Origin: Spirochaetaceae bacterium | GTDB lineage: Bacteria > Spirochaetota > Spirochaetia > SZUA-6 > Bin103 | Assembly (NCBI GenBank): GCA_028818385.1 | Contig: JAPPNY010000033.1 | Location: forward strand, 21,018-78,077 | DNA: 57,060 bases | Direction of reading: 5' to 3' | In this document: one piece after another, positions 17,656 to 25,952 of the stretch | How positions within the stretch are numbered: position 1 is the stretch's first letter | How the letters are laid out: each line of letters starts with the position of its first letter | The notes under the pieces: generated by a model | The model's database searches: none | What the model saw: the letters and a program-made list of their open reading frames with translations, nothing else | What the model was told of the DNA's origin: nothing | Translations under genes and position numbers: made by a program

Positions 17656-18663
17656 GTGAGCGTCCTAGTCACCGGTGCAAGCGGCCGAATCGGCCGCCAC
17701 GTCACCGAACGGCTCCTGGCCGACGGCCGCGCGGTGCGGGCGCTGGTCTTGCCGGGCGACCCCCGCCGGCGCCTGATCGCGCGGCCGGGTGTGGACGTCG
17801 TCGAGGGTTCTCTGGCGGATGCGGCGTCGCTGCGCGAGGCGGTCGACGGAGCCGATGCGGTCATCCACCTCGCGGCCGCGCTCACGACCCGCAACCACGT
17901 CGACGACGAGTACTTCGAGACCAATGTGGCGGGGACGTACCGGCTGCTGTCCGCGATCAGGGACGGCGGCGGTCAGGTCGGCCGCTTCGTGTACATCAGC
18001 TCGGACGCCGTCTACTGGTCCGCTGGCACCGTCCCGGCCGAGTATCTGCCCGTGGACGAGGAGCATCCGCGGCGGCCGGGGTCGGTTTACGGGGCCTCCA
18101 AGCTGGCTGCGGAAGAACTCGCCCTGTCGTTCTGGCGAGCGCATGGGCTACCGGTCACGATCGTGCGGCCGACCGCGACCGCCGACGCCGCGGAGCTCGG
18201 CGACGCCAACAGCGTGTTCGGGGCGCGGATGCTCGTGGCGTCGGCGATCCGCGCCATGGAGGCATCGCGGTCGGGCGTGGCGGACCCCGATCTGCTGGCG
18301 ACCCTCCGAGCGCACGACGACGGCCGACCGCGGCTGTTCGTCGCGGCCGACCTGGACGGCCGGACGGCCAGGATGAGCCTGAACGACGCGCGCGACGCCG
18401 CGGACGGGATCGTGCTGGCGCTCGACAGCGACGACGCGGTCGGCGCGGCATTCAACGTCGGGCCGGCGGGCTCGCATGACGAGGCGGAACTGCTCGCCTA
18501 CCTCGGAGAGCGGCTGGAGGTTCCCGTCGTGTCGGTGCGCACGCCCCGCGCACGGCCGAGCTGGGTGGTATCGAGCGAGCGGGCCGGGCGCGTGTTCGGC
18601 TACCGTCCCACCCGGACCGTGTTCGACATGGTGGATGAAGCCCTGGCGGGCGAAGGAGTCTGA
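17656..18663 (+). CDS. NAD-dependent epimerase/dehydratase (extended SDR family)
   Basis: A 335-residue Rossmann enzyme acting on a nucleotide sugar or sugar lactone. It has the glycine motif TGASGRIGRH at the N-terminus, VIHLAAAL, YISSDAVY with the catalytic Ser/Thr region, and YGASK (catalytic Tyr and Lys) near residue 148. GTG 17656 starts directly at VLVTGASG. The gene after it begins two bases past its stop, so they form an operon. The 283 bases between the CRISPR array and this start contain no gene that I can support. Confidence 0.85.
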   Translation: MSVLVTGASGRIGRHVTERLLADGRAVRALVLPGDPRRRLIARPGVDVVEGSLADAASLREAVDGADAVIHLAAALTTRNHVDDEYFETNVAGTYRLLSAIRDGGGQVGRFVYISSDAVYWSAGTVPAEYLPVDEEHPRRPGSVYGASKLAAEELALSFWRAHGLPVTIVRPTATADAAELGDANSVFGARMLVASAIRAMEASRSGVADPDLLATLRAHDDGRPRLFVAADLDGRTARMSLNDARDAADGIVLALDSDDAVGAAFNVGPAGSHDEAELLAYLGERLEVPVVSVRTPRARPSWVVSSERAGRVFGYRPTRTVFDMVDEALAGEGV

Positions 18664-18665
18664 TC

Positions 18666-19769
18666 ATGAGCACACCGTCGGAGCCCGGGAACTGGTGGAC
18701 GTCTGACGCATGCCTGGCGGCACTGGCTCGCGCGCGGAGTCTCGAGACCGATGACGACGGCGAGCGGACGAGGCGGTTCCTCGCGGCGCGGCGGCGCGGA
18801 ACCGACTGGCTGCTCGCACGCATGCGTCCCGACGGCTCGCTCGGGGACCCGGCCGCCGGCTTCGAGTACTACCGGGCGCCGTGGACGTTCGGCCTGGTCG
18901 GCGAGGTCGAGCCCGCGCACGCGGTCTGCGGCTTCGTTCGGCGCAACCTGCTCACCGCCGACGGGCGGATTGACGGCCCGTTGCGCGTGGTCCGGACCGA
19001 CTGGGCGTACCGGGACGCCACCTTCATCCTGGGAGCTCACCAGATCGGCGAATACGACCTCTCCTATGGTCTCACCGACGAGTTGCTGCGCTGGCAGGAC
19101 GCGGCCAGCGGCGCCTTCGCGAACGACCGGCTCCCTGACGGATCGATGTCCGACGACATGGACGTCCCGTATGCGTGCGGCCCCGGCTTCGCGGCGCTGG
19201 CGGTGGGACGGCTGGACGCGGCGCGGCGGGTCGCCGGCTTCCTGCGCACGATCTGGGATGCCCAGGCGCTGGATGCCGCGGACGGACTCCCCAGCCGCTT
19301 CTATTCCTTCTGGTCGCGTTCGCGTCAGCGGACGATCGTGCCGTCGGACCCCGACTTCAAGGCGGACATGGTCGTGGAGAACGCCGCCGACCGGATGCAG
19401 CGCTGGACGGTCGGCGGCATCGGCGCGGGCTTCCTCTGCCGCCTCTACCTGGCCGATCCCGACCCCGCGTACCTCGATCTGGCGCGGCGGTACCAGGCCT
19501 TCTCCATGGCCGCCACCGACGCCCAGTTCAAATACCCCTCGGTCTGCAAGTCGAGCTGGGGCAGCGCGCTGCTGTACCAGGTGACCGGCGAGGAGCACTA
19601 CCGCCGCTGGGCGATGCGGATGGGAGACTGGTACGTGGCGACCCAGGAGGAAGAGGGGTACTGGCACCCCTGGGTGGAGCGGATCGAACCCGACCGCATC
19701 TGGCTCACCCTGGAGTACGTCATGCACCTCGACACCCTGATCGCGGCGCTCGCTTCGCGACCGGGTTGA
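18666..19769 (+). CDS. Uncharacterised alpha/alpha-toroid-like protein
   Basis: A soluble protein of 367 residues without a signal peptide. It has repeated helical hairpins containing Trp and Tyr (FEYYRAPWTFGLVGE, DLSYGLTDELLRWQD, YACGPGFAALAVGRL, SSWGSALLYQVTGEEHYRRW). This pattern recalls alpha/alpha-toroid folds such as N-acylglucosamine 2-epimerases, GH88/GH105-like enzymes or prenyltransferase-like proteins. I cannot assign a family. It begins two bases after the epimerase, so the pair probably acts on one sugar. ATG 18666 has GGAGTC upstream. Confidence 0.55.
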   Translation: MSTPSEPGNWWTSDACLAALARARSLETDDDGERTRRFLAARRRGTDWLLARMRPDGSLGDPAAGFEYYRAPWTFGLVGEVEPAHAVCGFVRRNLLTADGRIDGPLRVVRTDWAYRDATFILGAHQIGEYDLSYGLTDELLRWQDAASGAFANDRLPDGSMSDDMDVPYACGPGFAALAVGRLDAARRVAGFLRTIWDAQALDAADGLPSRFYSFWSRSRQRTIVPSDPDFKADMVVENAADRMQRWTVGGIGAGFLCRLYLADPDPAYLDLARRYQAFSMAATDAQFKYPSVCKSSWGSALLYQVTGEEHYRRWAMRMGDWYVATQEEEGYWHPWVERIEPDRIWLTLEYVMHLDTLIAALASRPG

Positions 19770-19792
19770 ACAGAGACGATGGGTTGCTCTGC

Positions 19793-20392
19793 TCACCAGC
19801 GACCGGTGATCGCGAGAGTGCGGCAACGCTCCAGAGTCCGGCTCAGGCTTGGCGCGTGTGCAGCCGCACGTTGCGGATCCCACCGTTCGCGAACGTACTC
19901 CCCCATCATCGACACGTACTCCGGTCCGACCGAGCGAACGTCGCCTTCCGCCGGGACCATGCCTTCCCGGATTGCCCGGCTTCTCGAACGCCGGGCGAGC
20001 GCAATAACTCGTGCTTTCGGTTCGTTCTCATCTTCCGCCGGATGAGGAATTGCGGCCATCGAGACGCTGAGAAAACGCGCGAGCGACGATCGATCCGCCA
20101 GCAACCACGCTTCGATGGAGCGCACGGCTATCCTGAAGCACATCCCCGAAGCGGCGTGAGGAAGAAAGTCTTTCAGACGAATGGGAGCGCATGCCACGCG
20201 GTCAAGATCACAGACCGCAAACCAACATGACGTGTTCGCCGCCTGGTTGAACCTTTGCAGATATGTCTTGAACGCAGGCAAGCTCCTTCGGTAGAAGACG
20301 CCAGCATCAAGGGACGAAACGGCAAAGATCCGTCGGACCACGGCCTCGTCGAGTACCCCTTCCACCAGGCAGCTTACCGGCTGCGGGAGCAT
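19793..20392 (-). CDS. TOPRIM-like DUF4276-type protein, partner of the adjacent ATPase
   Basis: A protein of 199 residues. The N-terminal VSCLVEGVLDEAVV has the Glu of a TOPRIM domain, FAVCDLDR supplies the DxD, and RIAVRSIEAWLLAD matches the conserved segment of DUF4276-type proteins. These proteins are putative TOPRIM nucleases or nucleotidyl-transfer domains. ATG 20392 shares one base with the TGA of the ATPase gene upstream (TGATG), so the two are made together. It is convergent with the 18666 gene. Such ATPase plus TOPRIM pairs resemble OLD, RloAB, AbiL and PARIS-type anti-phage modules. The defence role here is inference. Confidence 0.65.
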   Translation of the reverse strand: MLPQPVSCLVEGVLDEAVVRRIFAVSSLDAGVFYRRSLPAFKTYLQRFNQAANTSCWFAVCDLDRVACAPIRLKDFLPHAASGMCFRIAVRSIEAWLLADRSSLARFLSVSMAAIPHPAEDENEPKARVIALARRSRSRAIREGMVPAEGDVRSVGPEYVSMMGEYVRERWDPQRAAAHAPSLSRTLERCRTLAITGRW

Positions 20393-21552
20393 CAGAAGTC
20401 GAACGCGAGCTGGTCGGCGCTCTTCGGAGCGGCGCGAGGCATGATCGCTTCGCCCGGAGTGAGGTTCTGTTCGACCAACCGACGGACTTCCTCGATGTCG
20501 GCGGCTCTTTGAATGGTGGTTCCTTCGTCGCCGGGATTGAGCAGGAAGACCTCCTGCAGGTCGATCCCCTCGTCATCGAGCAGGGCAGCCGAATGGGTTG
20601 TCATCAGAACCTGCCGGCCGGACTTGCGGTGCATGCCCGCCATGATGCCCGCCAGTCGCGAGACGAGGTAGTCGTGCAGGCTCAGTTCGGGCTCTTCGAG
20701 GAGGAGAGGACCGCCTCCCTCGGCAAGAGCCCAGAACAGCCCCAGCAGGCGGAGGGTGCCGTCGGAAAGAGCGGCTTCGCTCTGACGAGCATCATGCGCG
20801 CGCCAGTGGTCGTAGGTCGCGTTCAAATGCCAATCGCCTCTGGTGTCTCTCTCCAGATCGAATCGTTCGAAGTGAGGTACGGCAGCGCGCAGGGCTGCCT
20901 GGATCTTGCGTAGTCTCGCCTCGCGCGTGCGTCGATTCGTGTCCGCTATGTGTTCGAGGAGGTCGGAGCCGTACGGGTCGTCACGGTAATCCCCGTTGCG
21001 CCTGCGTTCGCGGACGATTTGCGGAACGAGATGCAGATACCGGATGGATCCGAAAAACGCCGCGAGCGGGCGGAATCGCTGGTTTTCGCTGACCTGTTCC
21101 AGATGGGTCTGCGTGAGTCGCTCCGGGTCGGACTCGTCCTTCTTGTCAGGTCGATCGAGTATGGGTACGCCATTCAGGCGGATACGTTCCCGCTCCACGA
21201 CCGGACGATGACTCTGTGGGTGGTTCCGGAAGTGAAGTTCGTACGACCATCGGGAGCTCTGATCGCGCGGACCCGCATCGATCGAGATGCGAACACCGCG
21301 AAACTGCCTTGCGTGCAGCGACCGTACCTCTCGCATGCCGCCGCGCAGGGAAACGGCGTCGTCGAGACCCATGGCGGCGACGTCTCTCATGAACCGCAGA
21401 GCATCGAGGATGTTCGACTTGCCGGACGCGTTCGGACCAACGAAGAACGTTCGGCCCCGCAGCTCCAGCGACGTTTCGTGGCTAAAGTTGCGCCATGCGG
21501 TCATCGACAGGCGCGATATGTTCCAACGGCGAAAGTCGGCACGCTCGGCCAC
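20392..21552 (-). CDS. AAA/ABC-type ATPase (AAA_21, RecF/SMC-like), probable defence module
   Basis: A protein of 386 residues. Walker A is GPNASGKSNIL near residue 38, the ABC-like signature LSDGTLRLLGL is near 262, Walker B is LLLEEPELSLHDYL near 283, and the switch His is in TTHSAALL. The short middle insert and the FSHETSLELRG start are typical of AAA_21 proteins that sense DNA structures or phage factors. GTG 21552 is the only start in front of the conserved N-terminus. It is translated with the TOPRIM-like partner, and both lie within 4.2 kb of the CRISPR array. Confidence 0.75.
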   Translation of the reverse strand: MAERADFRRWNISRLSMTAWRNFSHETSLELRGRTFFVGPNASGKSNILDALRFMRDVAAMGLDDAVSLRGGMREVRSLHARQFRGVRISIDAGPRDQSSRWSYELHFRNHPQSHRPVVERERIRLNGVPILDRPDKKDESDPERLTQTHLEQVSENQRFRPLAAFFGSIRYLHLVPQIVRERRRNGDYRDDPYGSDLLEHIADTNRRTREARLRKIQAALRAAVPHFERFDLERDTRGDWHLNATYDHWRAHDARQSEAALSDGTLRLLGLFWALAEGGGPLLLEEPELSLHDYLVSRLAGIMAGMHRKSGRQVLMTTHSAALLDDEGIDLQEVFLLNPGDEGTTIQRAADIEEVRRLVEQNLTPGEAIMPRAAPKSADQLAFDF

Positions 21553-21594
21553 GGCGTCAGCCTACGCCGCTGCGTTCTGGCCGGCAACTCGGCA

Positions 21595-22719
21595 CTACAG
21601 GTCCGCGTACGAGTCGTCCTCGGCCAGGCGGTGCATGGGCCGGTCCAAGGGCTCAGGATCGACGGTGCGCGCGGCCACGGCGTCCGTATCGATCTCGAAT
21701 CCCAGACCCGGGCCGGTGGGAAGCTCCAGGAAGCCGTCCGAGAGGCGGAGCGGTTCACGAAACAGCCCCTCGCCTCGCTGCAGTCCGCCCTCCATGACCA
21801 GGAAGTTCGGGATCGCGGCGCACACGTGCAGCGACGCGGCGATCCCGACCGGCCCGCCGTTGGCGCCCGAGTGCGGAGCCAGCGCCAGGTAGTGGCTTTC
21901 GGCCAGGGCGGCGATCTTGCGCATCTCCAGGATGCCGCCGCAGGCGCGGATGTCCGGCTGCAGCACGGCGGCCGCCTCGCGCTCGACCACCTCGCGGAAG
22001 CCCCAGCGGGTGATCTGCCGTTCGCCCACCGCGATCGGCACCGGCGACGAGCGCGCCACGCCCACGAGCGCCTCCACGTTCTCCCAGTGGCAGGGCTCCT
22101 CGGCGAACAGCAGCCGGTACGGCTCGAGCTCGCGCAGCAGCACCCGCGACATCGCCGGACTCAGCCGGCGGTGCAGGTCGATGGCGATGTCCACGCCGTC
22201 GCCGACCTCCTCCCGCACGGCGGCGACCGCCCGCACGGTGGGCTCCATGCCGGACGGCGGCTCCAGGAACCGCCACGGCTTGCGTTCGGAGACCATCTTC
22301 AGCGCCGTGAAGCCCTGATCGACCAGTTCGCGCGCCTGTCCCGGTTCGCGGCATCCGGCGTAGACGCGCACGCGATCACGCACGGGGCCGCCGAGCAGCC
22401 GCCACACCGGCTCGCCGAGCGCCTTGCCGGCGATGTCCCACATCGCCATTTCCAGGCCGCTCAGCGCGCCGACCAGGATCGGCATCGCCCGCGCGTAGCT
22501 GGTCCGGTACAGCACCTGCCAGTGGTCCTCGATCCGGAACGGGTCGCGTCCGACCAGGTAGCCGGCCAGCTCTTCGACCGCGGCCATCACCAGCCGCCGG
22601 TGGCCGTAGCTGAGCGGCTGACCGTATCCGGTGATGCCGGCGTCGGTGGTCATCTCCAGCAGCAGCGACCCGTCGTCGAGCGGGAAGGTGCGCGTGCCGG
22701 TGATCTTCAGCGTTCGCAT
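21595..22719 (-). CDS. Mandelate racemase/muconate lactonizing enzyme family dehydratase
   Basis: An enolase-superfamily sugar acid dehydratase of 374 residues. The capping domain (ITGTRTFPLDDGSLL, GLEMAMWDIAGKALG) precedes a TIM barrel with metal ligands in AIDLHRRL, FAEEPCHWEN and VGERQITRWGF. The general base His lies in LAPHSGANGG. This pattern is closest to galactonate dehydratase-like enzymes. The acid substrate is unknown. It is divergent from the aldo/keto reductase at 22756 (36 bp) and on the same strand as the ATPase, 42 bases downstream. A second member of the family is at 41337. Confidence 0.82.
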   Translation of the reverse strand: MRTLKITGTRTFPLDDGSLLLEMTTDAGITGYGQPLSYGHRRLVMAAVEELAGYLVGRDPFRIEDHWQVLYRTSYARAMPILVGALSGLEMAMWDIAGKALGEPVWRLLGGPVRDRVRVYAGCREPGQARELVDQGFTALKMVSERKPWRFLEPPSGMEPTVRAVAAVREEVGDGVDIAIDLHRRLSPAMSRVLLRELEPYRLLFAEEPCHWENVEALVGVARSSPVPIAVGERQITRWGFREVVEREAAAVLQPDIRACGGILEMRKIAALAESHYLALAPHSGANGGPVGIAASLHVCAAIPNFLVMEGGLQRGEGLFREPLRLSDGFLELPTGPGLGFEIDTDAVAARTVDPEPLDRPMHRLAEDDSYADL

Positions 22720-22755
22720 GGTTCGCCCCCTCGGCCCGTTATACTACCCGGAGGG

Positions 22756-23709
22756 ATGGAGTACCGGCGCCTTGGTCGGACCGGGCTGCAAGTGTCGGCG
22801 ATCGCGCTGGGCTCGGGAGGGCCGAACCGCTTCGGCCAGCGTACCGGGGTCCCGGAAGCGGACATCCACCGCCTGGTGCGGCATGCGCTCGACCTCGGCA
22901 TCAACCTGTTCGACACCTCGCCGGGTTACAGCGACAGCGAGCTGATCCTGGGCAGGGCGCTCGCGGGCGTCCCGCGCGACCGCTACCACCTCAGCACCAA
23001 GGTCGTGATCGACGACGCCGTCTCCGGCGAGCATCCGGCTCCGTTCGAGCAGGTGGTCGCCAGCGTGGAGGCGAGTCTCCGTCGCCTCGGGGTCGATCAC
23101 GTGGACGTGCTGCTGCTGGCCGGCTGGCCGCAGCCGGACGCCTACCGGCGGATCGTCGAGGAGACGATTCCGGCGCTCAGGCGTTTGCAGCAGCAGGGCA
23201 AGTTCCGCTTCCTGTCGTCGAGCGAGGTGTCCGCCTACGACGGCGCGCACGCCTACCTCACGCGCGGACTCCGGGACGACCTGTTCGATTCGGTGATGGT
23301 CGCCTACAACATGATCAACCAGTCCGCCGAGCGCGAGGTGTTCCCGCTGTGCCGTGAGAACGACGCAGGCACGCAGGTGATGTTCGCCGTGCGCCGCCTG
23401 TTCCCGGATCCGGCGCGCGTGGGCGAGACGCTGGCGGAGCTCGAGCGCAAGCGGATCGTCGCCGCCGGCGCGCTGCCGGCCGGCGACCCGTTCGCCTGGC
23501 TGCTCGACCGCGACACCCCGGACCTGATCAGCGCCGCCTACAAGTTCTGCGCCGCCCATCCGGCGGTGAGCACGGTGATGACGGGCACCAACGACATCCG
23601 CCACCTGGAGCGGAACGTCGCCGCCGTCACCGGGCCCGCGCTCCCGGACGAGGTCATGCAGAGGCTGCGAGACACCTTCTTCGGCGTGACCGAGGTGATC
23701 GGCAATTGA
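22756..23709 (+). CDS. Aldo/keto reductase family protein with a substituted catalytic His
   Basis: A TIM-barrel oxidoreductase-like protein of 317 residues. It begins MEYRRLGRTGLQVSAIALGS, carries FDTSPGYSDSE (Asp and Tyr of the tetrad) and STKVV (Lys). In the strand that should read LIHW the sequence is LLLAGWPQ, so the fourth catalytic residue is replaced by Ala or Gly. NADP would bind through the C-terminal STVMTGTNDIRHLERNV. ATG 22756 has GGAGG upstream. The stop overlaps the TTG of the sulfatase gene. Confidence 0.8.
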   Translation: MEYRRLGRTGLQVSAIALGSGGPNRFGQRTGVPEADIHRLVRHALDLGINLFDTSPGYSDSELILGRALAGVPRDRYHLSTKVVIDDAVSGEHPAPFEQVVASVEASLRRLGVDHVDVLLLAGWPQPDAYRRIVEETIPALRRLQQQGKFRFLSSSEVSAYDGAHAYLTRGLRDDLFDSVMVAYNMINQSAEREVFPLCRENDAGTQVMFAVRRLFPDPARVGETLAELERKRIVAAGALPAGDPFAWLLDRDTPDLISAAYKFCAAHPAVSTVMTGTNDIRHLERNVAAVTGPALPDEVMQRLRDTFFGVTEVIGN

Positions 23710-25043
23710 GCTCTGCATCGCGGCCCAACGTGCTGCTCATCACCACCGACCAGCAGGCCGCGCTGGCAGTGGGCGCCGGCAACCCTGACCTGTCGACCCC
23801 CGCCATGGACGCGATCGGCGAGCGCGGGGTGCGCTTCGAGCGCGCCTACTGCACCTTCCCGCTGTGCACGCCGTCGAGGGCCAGCCTGTACACCGGGCGC
23901 ATGCCGCACGAGGTGGGCGCCGACTACAACAACAAGCCGATCGCGCCGGAGTTCCGTTCCGGCGAGCTGGGCAACCTGATGGCGGCGGCCGGCTACGACT
24001 GCGCGTACGGCGGCAAGTGGCACGTACCGGAGATCGCGATAGGCGGGGGGCACGGCTTCCGCAAGATCTGCGGCTTCGACGACTGGGCGCTCGCGGATCG
24101 CTGCATCGACTTCCTGCGTGCGCCGCGCAGCGCCCCGTTCTTCCTAGTGACGTCGTTCGACAACCCGCACAACATCTGCGAGCACTCGCGCCGGCAGCGG
24201 CTGCCGTGGGGGCCGGTGCCGCAGGCGCCGGTCAGCGAGTGTCCGAACCTGCCCGCCAATTTCGAGGTGCCGGCCTACGAGCCGTCCCTGATCAAGCAGC
24301 AGCGCGCCCAGAAGCCGGCCTCGGACCTTACCGAGGACGAGTGGCGGATCTACCGGCACACCTACTACCGCCTGGTCGAGAAGGTCGACACCGACGTGGC
24401 GCGCATCATGGCCGCGCTCGAGGATGCGGGACACGGCAAGGACACGCTGGTGATCTTCACGAGCGATCACGGCGACGGCATGGGCGCGCATCGCTGGAAC
24501 CAGAAATGGGTGCTCTATGACGAGTCGACCCGCATACCGCTCATCGTCCGGCCGCCCGCGGGCTGCCGGGCGCGCGTGGACGTCGAGCACCTGGTCTCGA
24601 ACGGGCTCGACCTGCTGCCGACGATCTGCGACTACGCGGGCGTGCCGCCGCCGCCCGACCTGCGCGGCCGGTCGCTGCGGCCGCTGATCGACGGTGAAGC
24701 GGCCGCCGGCGGGGCGAAGTGGCGCGATCACGTGGTCACAGAAACCTGCTTCGGTCCGGACGCCGGAGCCGCGCAGCAGGCGCGGATGGTCCGCACGGCG
24801 CGCTACAAGTACTGCCTGTACGGCAGCGGCAGGAACCGCGAGCAACTCTTCGACCTGGGGCGGGATCCGGGCGAGATGGTCAACCTGGCCGTGGAAGCGC
24901 GCTACGCCGGCGAGCTCGCGCGTCACCGCGCGCTGCTCAAGACATGGATCGAGGAGACCGGCGACCGCGCCTGCATGACCGGCCCGTACCAGGGGGTTCA
25001 GGCGCTTGTGCCCGGCTACGAGAACGAGCCCCCGGTCAGGTAG
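23706..25043 (+). CDS. Sulfatase (alkaline phosphatase superfamily, FGly type)
   Basis: This hydrolyses a sulfate ester, probably on a glycan. The protein has 445 residues. NVLLITTDQQ supplies the first Asp pair for calcium, LCTPSRASLYTGR holds the Cys (about residue 54) that must be converted to formylglycine, GKWH follows, and VIFTSDHGDGMG gives the second metal site. TTG 23706 overlaps the reductase stop (TTGA), so the two are coupled. No signal peptide is visible, so it may act in the cytoplasm on imported sugar sulfates. The maturase gene is not in the window. Confidence 0.88.
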   Translation: MSSASRPNVLLITTDQQAALAVGAGNPDLSTPAMDAIGERGVRFERAYCTFPLCTPSRASLYTGRMPHEVGADYNNKPIAPEFRSGELGNLMAAAGYDCAYGGKWHVPEIAIGGGHGFRKICGFDDWALADRCIDFLRAPRSAPFFLVTSFDNPHNICEHSRRQRLPWGPVPQAPVSECPNLPANFEVPAYEPSLIKQQRAQKPASDLTEDEWRIYRHTYYRLVEKVDTDVARIMAALEDAGHGKDTLVIFTSDHGDGMGAHRWNQKWVLYDESTRIPLIVRPPAGCRARVDVEHLVSNGLDLLPTICDYAGVPPPPDLRGRSLRPLIDGEAAAGGAKWRDHVVTETCFGPDAGAAQQARMVRTARYKYCLYGSGRNREQLFDLGRDPGEMVNLAVEARYAGELARHRALLKTWIEETGDRACMTGPYQGVQALVPGYENEPPVR

Positions 25044-25086
25044 TCGCCGTCAGCGGCCCCGACGGCGCTGCTCGCTTCCGGCCAGA

Positions 25087-25533
25087 TCATGCCTCCGGGA
25101 CAGGATCCGGCTCGGGCAGGACGAAATCCCAGGGATTCACCAGCGAGACCCCCGTGACTTCGAAGTCGCTGACGTCGCGCGTTGCCACGCTCATCGTGTG
25201 CGTTCTGGCGATCGCCGCGATCTGCCCATCGGCGACATTGATCGGTCTGCCGGCTTGCTCGGCCTCCGCGGCCAAGTCGCCGTAGGTTGCCGCGGCACGC
25301 TCATCGAACGAGAAGATCCGACCCAGATAGTGGTCGCGCGTCGTGGTCCAGAATCGGAGCAAGCTCGATCGCCTGCGCCCGTGCGGCAGGCGCGCGATCC
25401 CGAAGCGCAACTCCGCAAGCACGATCGTCGGCAGGGCGAGCAACGGTTCGTGCTGCCGATGCCAAGCGACCACCTGCGGCGAGGGTTGGCGCCGGCTGAG
25501 CTCGGAAAGGACGTTGGTGTCGAGCAGGATCAC
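25087..25533 (-). CDS. PIN-domain toxin, FitB/VapC type
   Basis: A putative Mg-dependent RNase of 148 residues. LLDTNVLSELSRR starts the PIN fold with the first Asp, VLAELRFGI supplies the Glu, and PINVADGQIAAIAR and VATRDVSDFE give the remaining acidic residues. GTG 25533 overlaps the antitoxin stop (GTGA), the standard arrangement. Upstream readthrough of the frame is not protein-like. Confidence 0.88.
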   Translation of the reverse strand: MILLDTNVLSELSRRQPSPQVVAWHRQHEPLLALPTIVLAELRFGIARLPHGRRRSSLLRFWTTTRDHYLGRIFSFDERAAATYGDLAAEAEQAGRPINVADGQIAAIARTHTMSVATRDVSDFEVTGVSLVNPWDFVLPEPDPVPEA

Positions 25534-25772
25534 AGATCGACCGGTCTCTGCTTCTGGTCGTGCTCCCGGATATACGGCTCGATATCTTCGCCCGGCTCGA
25601 CCACCGCCATCAGATTGTATGGATACGGGGGAGTGGACTCGATCGGTTCGTGTGCTGCCTGGTCGAGGATCGATCGGGCGAGCGCTTCGAGGCTGCAGCC
25701 GCTTCGCTCCGCGCGTTTGCGGAGCCGCTCCTTCGACTCTTCCGATAGTCGGCGAATGGTGATGCTTGCCAT
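25530..25772 (-). CDS. FitA/VapB-type ribbon-helix-helix antitoxin
   Basis: An antitoxin of 80 residues. MASITIRRLSEESKERLRKRA followed by SLEALARSIL is a ribbon-helix-helix DNA-binding domain. The Pro-rich tail ending in IEPYIREHDQKQRPVDL would wrap the toxin. ATG 25772 is decided by AGGAGG at 25778-25783 on the minus strand. It is first in a two-gene operon with the PIN toxin and probably autoregulates through the palindrome at 25796-25811. Confidence 0.85.
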   Translation of the reverse strand: MASITIRRLSEESKERLRKRAERSGCSLEALARSILDQAAHEPIESTPPYPYNLMAVVEPGEDIEPYIREHDQKQRPVDL

Positions 25773-25795
25773 GGAACCTCCTACAATCGCACGAA

Positions 25796-25811
25796 TGATT
25801 GCATGCAATCA
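25796..25811. promoter_or_regulatory. Perfect 16-base palindrome, likely toxin-antitoxin operator
   Basis: TGATTGCATGCAATCA is fully self-complementary and lies 24 bases upstream of the antitoxin ATG. This is where a ribbon-helix-helix dimer pair normally binds to repress its own operon. The half-site GATTG recurs once more, between the palindrome and the RBS. Confidence 0.6.
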
Positions 25812-25952
25812 CTTGCTCCGCAAGCCGTCCCGCGAAGCTACCAGCCGGCCATGGGCATCCGCGCGCGCCGGAGCAATCACGTGGCGAACGTTGGTCGGAA
25901 CCCCCGGCCTGTATGATCCGTGGATGGACTCGAATCCTGGAGGTCGTGCCGA

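Noticed and set aside
20950..22755. A long N-terminal extension of the aldo/keto reductase back to 20950
   Set aside because: It is antisense to the ATPase and dehydratase genes. The family N-terminus and a GGAGG lie at ATG 22756.
25915..25950. A tRNA-like T-loop (ACTCGAATCC)
   Set aside because: No acceptor stem, anticodon arm or CCA could be folded around it, and the methyltransferase start follows directly.
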